DNA of 22,314 bases from a virus: positions 1-22,314 of IMG/VR virus record IMGVR_UViG_3300011126_000004, one strand, 5' to 3'. Both the position numbers and the translations under genes were made by a program. The notes beneath the pieces are model-generated. The model searched no databases and was not told where the DNA came from. It saw only the letters and a program-made list of their open reading frames with translations. This document shows positions 1 to 5,840 of this stretch, piece by piece. The first letter of the stretch is position 1. The number at the start of each line of letters is the position of its first letter.

Positions 1-1
1 A

Positions 2-83
2 GGGGATGGCTGGGTTTCGACAGTGTCTACGGCCCTACATGGGAATGCACTGGACTAGGGTTCAACTCCCTACATCTCCACCA
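2..83 (+). ncRNA. Mini tmRNA-like RNA (tRNA-like domain without mRNA-like domain)
   Basis: Seen: the 5' arm GGGGATG (2-8) pairs with CATCTCC (73-79) as a 7-bp acceptor stem whose third pair is G-U, followed by ACCA (80-83). The arm TAGGG/CCCTA (56-60 with 68-72) closes a 7-base T loop, TTCAACT. Between acceptor and next helix is GGGTTTCGAC, very close to the tmRNA 5' signature. CAGTG (21-25) pairs with CACTG (48-52), as tmRNA helix P2 would, and a small CCC/GGG hairpin (33-35 with 41-43) fills the loop. Known: tmRNA has this D-stem-less tRNA-like domain and a G3-U70 pair read by alanyl-tRNA synthetase, but is about 350 nt long. Here only about 22 nt replace the tag-coding and pseudoknot part. 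A normal tRNA fails: no 5-bp, 7-base anticodon arm can be drawn. Inferred: a chargeable tmRNA mimic, a degenerate remnant, or an attachment-site relic. The upstream promoter lies outside the window. Confidence 0.72.
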
Positions 84-106
84 ATATTGATTAATAGGAA
101 AAGGCA

Positions 107-256
107 ATGGCTAAGAAACAAAAGAAAGCAGAAGATTTTGCATCAAAGGTGAGAGAGTTCTTTGGAATGCCCCAGCCCGGACAGAAGAAGCTCACCCCTA
201 AAGAAATGGAACGTCAGATTAAAGCAGGACGTATTAAAAGAAAGGCTGATGAATGA
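107..256 (+). CDS. Small basic hypothetical protein (49 aa)
   Basis: This ORF encodes a 49-residue lysine-rich protein beginning MAKKQKKAEDFASKV and ending in a second basic stretch (residues 39-46, KAGRIKRK). The start ATG is preceded by AGGA at 96-99, a sound ribosome binding site. It begins 24 bases after the CCA end of the tmRNA-like RNA and its stop overlaps the next start in an ATGA junction. No catalytic motif, membrane segment or known family is recognised. The charge could suit nucleic-acid or ribosome binding, but that is only a guess. The start signal and coupling support it being a real gene. Confidence 0.6.
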   Translation: MAKKQKKAEDFASKVREFFGMPQPGQKKLTPKEMERQIKAGRIKRKADE

Positions 257-318
257 AACACTATAATGCATCTAAGCATGGAATGGCTGGCACTGTCTAT
301 TACAAAGAGTGGGAGTAA
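253..318 (+). CDS. Tiny hypothetical protein (21 aa)
   Basis: A 21-codon ORF (MKHYNASKHG...YYKEWE). AAAGG at 241-245 lies seven bases before the ATG, and the ATG overlaps the preceding stop as ATGA. Its own stop (316-318) is four bases before the next gene, and the GGGAG that serves that gene lies in its last codons. It may therefore be a genuine small protein, or a short translated leader that carries ribosomes into the fibre operon. No family is recognised. Confidence 0.45.
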   Translation: MKHYNASKHGMAGTVYYKEWE

Positions 319-321
319 TGA

Positions 322-774
322 ATGGCTAAGCTAACGACAAATACAATTACAGGTGGGTATAGTTCAACAACAGAGTTGAATGACAACTTTGACTTGATTG
401 AAACAGCTGTAGAAAACACTTTGTCTAGGGATGGAACCACTCCCAATAGTATGGCAGCTGATATTGATATGGATAGCAACCGTATCACCAATCTCCCTCA
501 AGCTACATCTGGCACAGAACCTGTACGACTATTAGACATTCAAGCTAATGATGCCTCCATCCCAGACCAGACAGGGAATGCGAATAAAGTATTTAAGACA
601 GATGGCACGTCTGCTACATGGCAGACTCAGGATGCAGCTGATGTAACAAACACCCCTGCTGGAGAAATCGTAGCTACGACAGTACAGGCTGCTATTGATG
701 AACTAGATACAGAGAAACTAAATCAAGCGGAAGTTGATGCTACGGCAATTGCTTTTGCAATAGCACTATCTTAA
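322..774 (+). CDS. Tail-fibre-like virion protein (150 aa)
   Basis: The protein begins MAKLTTNTITGGYSSTTELN and carries near residues 20-60 the pattern NDNFDLIE...LSRDGTTPN...DIDMDSNRITNLP. This pattern recurs in tail-fibre and tail-spike subunits of many phages, often just before a trimeric shaft. It has no cysteine, membrane segment or catalytic motif, and ends in a helical stretch (EKLNQAEVDATAIAFAIALS), so it may be a short connector, not a full fibre. GGGAG at 311-315 sets the ATG at 322; an ATG at 318 hits a stop after three codons. It heads the cluster of small fibre-type genes. A role in fibre attachment is inferred from family resemblance and position. Confidence 0.68.
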   Translation: MAKLTTNTITGGYSSTTELNDNFDLIETAVENTLSRDGTTPNSMAADIDMDSNRITNLPQATSGTEPVRLLDIQANDASIPDQTGNANKVFKTDGTSATWQTQDAADVTNTPAGEIVATTVQAAIDELDTEKLNQAEVDATAIAFAIALS

Positions 775-784
775 CGGAGAACTT

Positions 785-1120
785 ATGGCACTCGACCTAC
801 CTAATGCAAAAATCAAACTAACCACTGGTGTATCGGAAGGTACAGCAGAAACTGTATATACAGCTACAGCAAATGACCAGAAGATTACATCAATTCGTGC
901 AGCTAACACCGATGGTGTTAATAGTGCAACTGTCTCTGTCTTTATTGCTAATGGTGGCTCCAACTACTTCATTAATAAACTCACTCCAGTTCCTGCTGGG
1001 GGTGCTTTAAATATGGTTGCTGGAGATGCTATTAATGTAGAGACAGGAGATGTTATTAAAGCATACGCAGATGCTACAGGAAAGGTTGATGTAATCATAA
1101 GCTTTGCGGAGATTAGCTAA
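785..1120 (+). CDS. Small beta-rich virion structural protein (111 aa)
   Basis: A 111-residue protein of alternating beta-strand pattern with little charge. Segments resemble a recurrent family of small phage structural proteins: an opening strand with VYTATANDQK, then NTDGVNSATVSVFI (about residues 39-52), a PAGGALNM segment (about 69-76), and an end of the form GDVIKAYADATGKVDV. Such proteins are usually found beside tail-fibre genes and are thought to decorate the tail or fibre. The start follows GGAGA at 776-780. The stop TAA overlaps the next ATG (TAATG at 1118-1122), which suggests coupled translation with the following fibre gene. The exact site in the virion is not shown by the sequence. 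Confidence 0.6.
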   Translation: MALDLPNAKIKLTTGVSEGTAETVYTATANDQKITSIRAANTDGVNSATVSVFIANGGSNYFINKLTPVPAGGALNMVAGDAINVETGDVIKAYADATGKVDVIISFAEIS

Positions 1121-1779
1121 TGGGTTACGTAGGTAACTCTCCAGTCTCAGGACCAGCCCGTATCCTAGAAGGAAGTGGTACAGGAGATGGTACTACAACA
1201 TCTTTCCCTATGGGGTTTAGTCCAGCAGCAGAGCAGGAAGTGTTTGTCTTTATTGATGGGCATAAGCAAGACACTGATGCTTATGCAATCTCTGGTAGTG
1301 ATTGTGTATTCACAGCAGCTCCTTTTAATGGAGAGAATATTGACTTTATTGGCTATGAGGTTGGTAAGGCTACAGTACCTCAGGATAACTCCGTAGATAC
1401 GTCTAAAGTAAATGATGGGAGTATTCAGCTCTCTCAATTAAGAATGTTTACTTCAGAAGAGCAGACAATAACATCAGCAGGAGCCTTAACGATTCCTCAC
1501 AATTTAAGTGGGTCTCCTTCTCTAGTGCAGTTTAGATTAATCTGTAAAACAACAGAAGCTAATTACTCTGTAGATGATGAGCTTATTATCAATCCTTTAG
1601 ATAATAACGCTGGAGGTGGTGCAGCAAGTAGGGGCATAGCTTGCACAGTTGACGCAACCAACATCAACATAAGATATGCAAATAATGCAAACACGTTCAC
1701 TGTGTTTGATAAGACCACTGGAGCAGCAGTATCTTTAATTAATACTAATTGGAGAATGGTAGTGAGGGCGTGGGCGTGA
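1120..1779 (+). CDS. Tail-fibre protein, first copy of duplicated unit (219 aa)
   Basis: The N-terminal 85 residues (MGYVGNSPVSG, then GDGTTTSFPM, VFVFIDGHKQ, YAISGSDCVFTAAP, NIDFIGYEVG) form a beta-sandwich module common at the N-terminus of podovirus fibre proteins. A linker near residues 88-108 (DNSVDTSKVNDGSIQLSQL) resembles fibre shaft starts, followed by a beta-rich C-terminal half. The gene at 2099-2857 shares the N-terminal module but has a different C-terminal half, as expected for receptor-binding genes that keep an attachment domain and exchange tips. GGAG at 1108-1111 supports the ATG. The TGA stop is overlapped by the GTG start of the next gene. Fibre or fibre-accessory function is inferred. 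Confidence 0.65.
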   Translation: MGYVGNSPVSGPARILEGSGTGDGTTTSFPMGFSPAAEQEVFVFIDGHKQDTDAYAISGSDCVFTAAPFNGENIDFIGYEVGKATVPQDNSVDTSKVNDGSIQLSQLRMFTSEEQTITSAGALTIPHNLSGSPSLVQFRLICKTTEANYSVDDELIINPLDNNAGGGAASRGIACTVDATNINIRYANNANTFTVFDKTTGAAVSLINTNWRMVVRAWA

Positions 1780-2102
1780 GTTTAACACGAGGACAAGAAG
1801 CTAGAGCATGGGTGAACTTCAATGGCACAGGTACAGTTGCTATTCAAGACTCATTTAATGTGTCTAGCATTACAGATAATGGCACTGGTAGCTATACAGT
1901 AAACTTTGACCAAGCTATGCCTAATGCTAACTATTCTTATATAGGTGTAACGAGAGCAACTGCCGGTGCTTATGGTTTCTTAAGCCCTCAAGCTGCTTGG
2001 TCTAAGACAGTGAGTGCTTTACAAGTTGGTGCTGTGACTCACGCAGGAGCTTTACAGGATACTGATGATATATCTGTAGTAATATTCGGAGACCCATCAT
2101 GA
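1776..2102 (+). CDS. Fibre-tip-like protein, first copy (108 aa)
   Basis: Residues 11-55 (AWVNFNGTGTVAI...SYTVNFDQAM...NYSY) are a module often seen at the C-terminus of phage tail-fibre proteins; here it is a separate gene. The GTG start at 1776 is chosen over the TTG at 1749 because GAGG (1764-1767) lies eight bases upstream and the GTG overlaps the preceding TGA as GTGA, the junction type used through this genome. The product ends in VVIFGDPS. A second free-standing copy lies at 2857-3192, with 37 of 45 core residues identical. It may assemble with the preceding gene product as a two-part fibre. No enzymatic motif is visible. Confidence 0.6.
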   Translation: MSLTRGQEARAWVNFNGTGTVAIQDSFNVSSITDNGTGSYTVNFDQAMPNANYSYIGVTRATAGAYGFLSPQAAWSKTVSALQVGAVTHAGALQDTDDISVVIFGDPS

Positions 2103-2857
2103 GCTACATAGGAAACGAACCGACTACAGCTCACTTCCCACATGACATCTTTAGTGGTGATGCTTCTACTGTAGATTTTACTTTAACTCAGTTTCCGGGT
2201 TCCGCCTCTGCTATTGATGTGTATGTGGGTAGAGTATGGCAAGTGCCTTCTTCTGGATATACAGTAAGTGGAAGTACATTAACCTTTACATCAGCACCGC
2301 CTACTGGGACTAATAATATTGATGTTGTCCATAAAGGTGTGCAAGTACAAGTACCTACTCCTGCGGATGCGAGCGTTACTGCTGCTAAGTTATCTACAGG
2401 ACAATTTGGTGGTGATTATATTAAGCTGAGTGATACTAAAACGTCAGGAACTGATGGAGGCTCATCTTCTGCAACTACGACACATGTAAGAGTGTTAAAC
2501 ACAGAAGAACATGATACAGGGAACAACTGCTCTTTAGTATCTAATCAATTTACACTTGCTGCTGGAACTTATCAGATACAGGCATCAGCACCCGCGTATA
2601 AATCTGAGCAAACAAAAATACGCCTTTATAATGTTACTGATGCCGTATATGAGATAGAAGGACAATCAACATACTTTGCTGCGTCCAATACCGTAGGAGG
2701 TCACGCAACATTACAAGGTGCTTTTACCATTGCTACATCTAAGACATTCGAGTTACGTCATTATATAACTACAGCTCAAGCCACATCAGGTCTTGGTGCT
2801 GGTGTAGCTCAAGGTGATGAAGTGTACGCAGTAGTTGAACTCTGGAAGGTGAAATAA
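2099..2857 (+). CDS. Tail-fibre protein, second copy of duplicated unit (252 aa)
   Basis: The N-terminal 85 residues (MSYIGNEPTTAHF, FSGDASTVDFTL, YVGRVWQVPSSGYTVSGSTL, NNIDVVHKGVQV) match the plan of the module in the 1120-1779 gene. The C-terminal part (about residues 120-252, containing RVLNTEEHDTGNN, FTLAAGTYQIQASAPA and VVELWKV) looks like a compact C1q/TNF-type jelly roll, a fold used at phage fibre tips for receptor contact. That fold is inferred from strand pattern and the AAGTYQI motif, not computed. The ATG overlaps the preceding stop (ATGA at 2099-2102), and the stop overlaps the next start (TAATG). It is a candidate receptor-binding protein. Confidence 0.65.
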   Translation: MSYIGNEPTTAHFPHDIFSGDASTVDFTLTQFPGSASAIDVYVGRVWQVPSSGYTVSGSTLTFTSAPPTGTNNIDVVHKGVQVQVPTPADASVTAAKLSTGQFGGDYIKLSDTKTSGTDGGSSSATTTHVRVLNTEEHDTGNNCSLVSNQFTLAAGTYQIQASAPAYKSEQTKIRLYNVTDAVYEIEGQSTYFAASNTVGGHATLQGAFTIATSKTFELRHYITTAQATSGLGAGVAQGDEVYAVVELWKVK

Positions 2858-3192
2858 TGGCTTTATCTAAAATACAAGATGAGATGTTAGCTCTCTCAGG
2901 TAATGCCTGTAAAGCTTGGGTTAATTTTAATGGTACTGGGACGGTAGCGATTAGAGATTCATACAATGTTAGCTCTATAACAGATAACGGAACGGGTGAC
3001 TACACTGTTAATTTTACTGATGCTATGAGTGATGCTAATTATTCTTGTTTAGCAACAACAACGAATGGGTTGTACGCTACTGACTATGGTGCTGCGAATC
3101 ACTTAGCCGCTAGCGTACGTGTCGTAACTAGGTCAGATGGCGGCATAGTAACAGATGCAGATACAGTTGATGTAGCAATATTCGGAAACTAA
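2857..3192 (+). CDS. Fibre-tip-like protein, second copy (111 aa)
   Basis: This is the paralogue of the 1776-2102 product. Residues 20-64 carry the same core (AWVNFNGTGTVAI, SSITDNGTGDYTVNF) and the protein ends VDVAIFGN against VVIFGDPS in the first copy. The N-terminus differs: MALSKIQDEMLALSGNACK replaces a ten-residue leader. The codons of the shared core differ at many third positions, so this is an old duplication or a separately acquired copy. TAATG overlap with the preceding gene and AAGG just upstream support the ATG. A two-part fibre with the 2099-2857 product is a reasonable inference. Confidence 0.62.
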   Translation: MALSKIQDEMLALSGNACKAWVNFNGTGTVAIRDSYNVSSITDNGTGDYTVNFTDAMSDANYSCLATTTNGLYATDYGAANHLAASVRVVTRSDGGIVTDADTVDVAIFGN

Positions 3193-3204
3193 GGAAACAA
3201 AACA

Positions 3205-3387
3205 ATGCAAGTAATTATATTTGATAATGGAAGCGGTGGTGTAGGAGTTATAACTCCAGCACCTAAGAGTGGTTTAACAATAGAACAGATAGCAGCTAAG
3301 GATGTACCTCAAGGCGCAGCTTATGAAATTGTAGATGACTCTACATTACCTTGGGACCAACCTCGTGAAACATGGGAGTGGGTGTAA
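3205..3387 (+). CDS. Small conserved-type phage protein of unknown function (60 aa)
   Basis: A 60-residue acidic protein beginning MQVIIFDNGSGGVGVITPAP, with the run SGLTIEQIAAKDVPQGAAYEIVD in the middle and a tryptophan-rich end (WDQPRETWEWV). Proteins with this layout are often found beside tail-fibre genes in phages and prophages, and their function is not established. The start follows AAGGAAA at 3191-3197. The stop overlaps the next ATG (TAATG at 3385-3389). It may assist fibre assembly, by position only. Confidence 0.55.
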   Translation: MQVIIFDNGSGGVGVITPAPKSGLTIEQIAAKDVPQGAAYEIVDDSTLPWDQPRETWEWV

Positions 3388-3728
3388 TGGGAATTCAAGT
3401 AAACCAAGTAGCTGTAGATGCTATTGACGAAGCTAAGCGTATTCAAGATATTAAAGACGAAGCTCAGGCTCGTATCATATCTCGTTTACCATCAGGCTCT
3501 CCTGATAACTTTGTTATTAAACAAATGAATATCATGATGCTTAATGCTGAACTAGATGATATTGTTATTAATGGTGGGACATTAACAGCAGAGCAAGGTG
3601 CTCAGAAAGCAGCTTTCGTTAAACTTAAAGATGAGATTAAACGTATTCGTTCTATGTCAGATGATGCAGAAGCTAATGGTGATGATGTGGCTACATTCCA
3701 AGCTGCTTTGGATGTTGCAATACTTTAA
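3387..3728 (+). CDS. Small helical phage protein of unknown function (113 aa)
   Basis: The ATG at 3387 is preferred to the one at 3372: GGGAG at 3374-3378 lies eight bases upstream and the ATG overlaps the preceding stop. The 113-residue product is mostly helical and charged (MGIQVNQVAVDAIDEAKRIQD..., LKDEIKRIRSMSDDAEANG...), with no membrane segment or catalytic motif. It lies between a fibre-linked small gene and the terminase small subunit, joined to both by TAATG overlaps. A chaperone or accessory role in fibre assembly or packaging is possible, but nothing in the sequence decides it. Confidence 0.5.
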   Translation: MGIQVNQVAVDAIDEAKRIQDIKDEAQARIISRLPSGSPDNFVIKQMNIMMLNAELDDIVINGGTLTAEQGAQKAAFVKLKDEIKRIRSMSDDAEANGDDVATFQAALDVAIL

Positions 3729-4255
3729 TGCTATTTGAACGTGAACAACTTATCGACCATGTAGGGGCAATGCGTACACAGTCCTTATTTGTAGAAACTA
3801 ATAAATCTAAGCTAACACCTATCATGACCCTTGCGGATTATGATAAGGAATATAAGGGGGTGATTCTACCATCTCTTCATAGGGTTTATCTCGAACTTGC
3901 CGACCCTACGGAGTATTCTGTGGCAATGGAAGTATTTGGAAGTTGGAAACATTGGGAGAGATTGTTAGGTAATAAAGCTATTATGTCATTCATTAAAGAA
4001 TGGAGAGTAGAACTTGAAATTAAACTCAGAAGCGCAGGTATTAAAGCCTTGGCTGCTACAGCAACTAACGAAGGTAGTAAGGGTACAACCGCTGCAAAGT
4101 TCCTTGCCGAAAGGGGATGGGAGAAGAGAAAGGCAGGAGCACCGTCAAAAGAAGAAGTTGTTAGAGAAAAGAAAGTAGCTGCTGGTATTGAAGATGACAT
4201 TGATGCAGATTTAAAACGACTAGGTATTAATACAGGTAAGAGTTTAACACATTGA
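3728..4255 (+). CDS. Terminase small subunit (probable)
   Basis: A 175-residue charged, helical protein directly before the large terminase gene. The middle (about residues 60-110) has VFGSWKHWERLLG and IKEWRVELEIKLRSAGIKAL, and the C-terminal third carries TTAAKFLAERGWEKRKAGAPSKEE and a final charged helix. The phrase AAKFLAERGWEKR is a pattern I associate with small terminase subunits, which bind the packaging start site and load the large subunit. It is longer than T7 gp18 (89 aa). The ATG overlaps the preceding stop (TAATG) and the TGA is overlapped by the TTG of the large subunit. The call rests on position and these motifs. Confidence 0.7.
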   Translation: MLFEREQLIDHVGAMRTQSLFVETNKSKLTPIMTLADYDKEYKGVILPSLHRVYLELADPTEYSVAMEVFGSWKHWERLLGNKAIMSFIKEWRVELEIKLRSAGIKALAATATNEGSKGTTAAKFLAERGWEKRKAGAPSKEEVVREKKVAAGIEDDIDADLKRLGINTGKSLTH

Positions 4256-5823
4256 AGCAATCAGACAAAACAGCATTAATCAAGGAAGCAGCTGAATCTG
4301 ATTTATTAACATTCATAAAACTAGTTGCTCCTCATCGTGTTCTTGGGGACATACATGAATCTGTATGTAGATGGTGGACTAGAGAAGAAGCAGGGGACCA
4401 TCAGCTTCTGTTGATGCCTCGTGACCATCAGAAGAGTGCTATGATTGCTTATCGTGTTGCTTGGGAAATTACTCGTAACCCTAGTACAACTATTTTGTAC
4501 ATATCTGCAACATCAACTCTTGCTGAGAAGCAATTATATTTTATTAAAAATATATTAGAGAGTAAGATATATAGACGCTTTTGGCCTGAGATGGTGGCAG
4601 AGCAAGAAGGTAAACGTGAGAAATGGACAACATCTGAAATCTCTGTGGACCATCCTCAAAGAAAGGAAGATGGAGTTCGTGACTCTACTATTTTTACGGC
4701 TGGCCTTACTACTAGTATTACTGGCTTACACTTTGAAATTGCTGTTCTTGATGATGTGGTCGTTAAAGAGAATGCCTATACAGAAGAAGGTAGAACTAAA
4801 GTAGCTAGTCAATACTCACTACTATCTTCTATCGAATCTACAGGCACAGATGAGAATGCAACAGGTGCACAAGAATGGGTGGTTGGTACACGCTACCATC
4901 CTAAAGATTTATATAATACTCTTATCACTATGGAACATAGTGTGTATGACAAACGTGGTGAAGAGATTGAAAGTAAGAATGTCTACGAAGTGTTACAACA
5001 CGAAGTAGAAGATAGAGGTGATGGAACTGGTGAGTTTTTGTGGCCTCGTCAAATGAATGAAAGAAATAAATGGTTTGGGTTTGATATAAACATCTTGGCT
5101 AAGAAACGAGCTAAGTATATTGATAAGACACAGTATCGTGCACAGTATTATAACAATCCAAATGACCCAGATAATGCACCAATAGACCACAGTAAGTTTC
5201 AATACTATGATAAGAAACACTTAGTAGATGAAGGTGGTGTATGGTTTTATAAAGACCAACGCTTAAATGTATATGCAGCAATTGACTTTGCGTTCTCTTT
5301 ACGTAAGAAAGCTGATTATACGGCTATTGCCGTTATTGGTGTTAATGGTGAAGGTGATACATACGTCCTTGACATTGACAGATTTAAAACAGATAAGATT
5401 TCTGTATACTTTGAACATCTCTTAGCTATGTATTATAAGTGGGGATTTAAGAAGATGAGAGCTGAGGTTACAGTAGCACAACAAGCTATTGTACGTGAGC
5501 TTAAAGAAAGTTATATTAAGAAACAAGGTTTGCCTCTAAAAGTGGACGAGTACCGTCCTTCGAGGCACGAGGGGACTAAGGAGGAGCGCATTGCTTCTAT
5601 CCTTGAACCGCGCTATGACAATCTTGCTATGTGGCATTATAAAGGTGGGAACTGTTCTCTCCTAGAAGAAGAGCTTACAATGGCTCATCCCCCACATGAC
5701 GATATTAAAGATGCTCTAGCAGCTGCCATAGATATAGCGGTTCCTCCTCGTTTTTCTAATAACAGAATTAAGAAACAAGACAATATTGTATATCATAGTC
5801 GATTTGGTGGTGTAAAATTCTAA
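4252..5823 (+). CDS. Terminase large subunit (DNA-packaging ATPase and nuclease)
   Basis: A 523-residue packaging motor. The N-terminal ATPase has a Walker-A-type loop PRDHQKS (residues 56-62), the strand TTILYISATSTLAEKQ (79-94) and the Walker B strand IAVLDD (163-168). The C-terminal RNase-H-like nuclease has AAIDFAFS (Asp345), VLDID (Asp374, Asp376) and a late acidic cluster HDDIKDAL (Asp483, Asp484, Asp487), the acidic triad plan of terminases. It cuts concatemers and pumps DNA through the portal encoded next. The start is TTG at 4252, overlapping the preceding TGA, with AAGAG at 4238-4242 upstream. The first in-frame ATG is residue 55, inside the ATPase, so TTG is much more likely. Its length is near that of T7 gp19 (586 aa). 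Confidence 0.93.
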   Translation: MKQSDKTALIKEAAESDLLTFIKLVAPHRVLGDIHESVCRWWTREEAGDHQLLLMPRDHQKSAMIAYRVAWEITRNPSTTILYISATSTLAEKQLYFIKNILESKIYRRFWPEMVAEQEGKREKWTTSEISVDHPQRKEDGVRDSTIFTAGLTTSITGLHFEIAVLDDVVVKENAYTEEGRTKVASQYSLLSSIESTGTDENATGAQEWVVGTRYHPKDLYNTLITMEHSVYDKRGEEIESKNVYEVLQHEVEDRGDGTGEFLWPRQMNERNKWFGFDINILAKKRAKYIDKTQYRAQYYNNPNDPDNAPIDHSKFQYYDKKHLVDEGGVWFYKDQRLNVYAAIDFAFSLRKKADYTAIAVIGVNGEGDTYVLDIDRFKTDKISVYFEHLLAMYYKWGFKKMRAEVTVAQQAIVRELKESYIKKQGLPLKVDEYRPSRHEGTKEERIASILEPRYDNLAMWHYKGGNCSLLEEELTMAHPPHDDIKDALAAAIDIAVPPRFSNNRIKKQDNIVYHSRFGGVKF

Positions 5824-5840
5824 TGGAGAATTTAATTTAA

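Noticed and set aside
2-83. Ordinary tRNA gene
   Set aside because: The acceptor and T arms fit, but no 5-bp anticodon stem with a 7-base loop can be drawn and the D region matches the tmRNA signature instead. A 3-bp CTG/CAG D-like stem is possible but conflicts with the longer CAGTG/CACTG helix.
2-83. Circularly permuted (two-piece) tmRNA
   Set aside because: In permuted genes the CCA-bearing piece comes before the GGGG-bearing piece. Here GGGG comes first and CCA last, as in one-piece tmRNA.
1165-1437. Minus-strand ORF of 90 codons
   Set aside because: It is antisense to the first fibre gene; composition looks like a shadow of the beta-rich coding frame.
1749-1775. TTG start extending the fibre-tip gene upstream
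   Set aside because: The GTG at 1776 has GAGG eight bases upstream and the GTGA overlap; the extension would add glycine-rich residues from the other frame.
3886-4260. Minus-strand ORF of 124 codons
   Set aside because: It is antisense to the terminase small subunit, with low-complexity serine and leucine runs and no ribosome binding site in a minus-strand operon.
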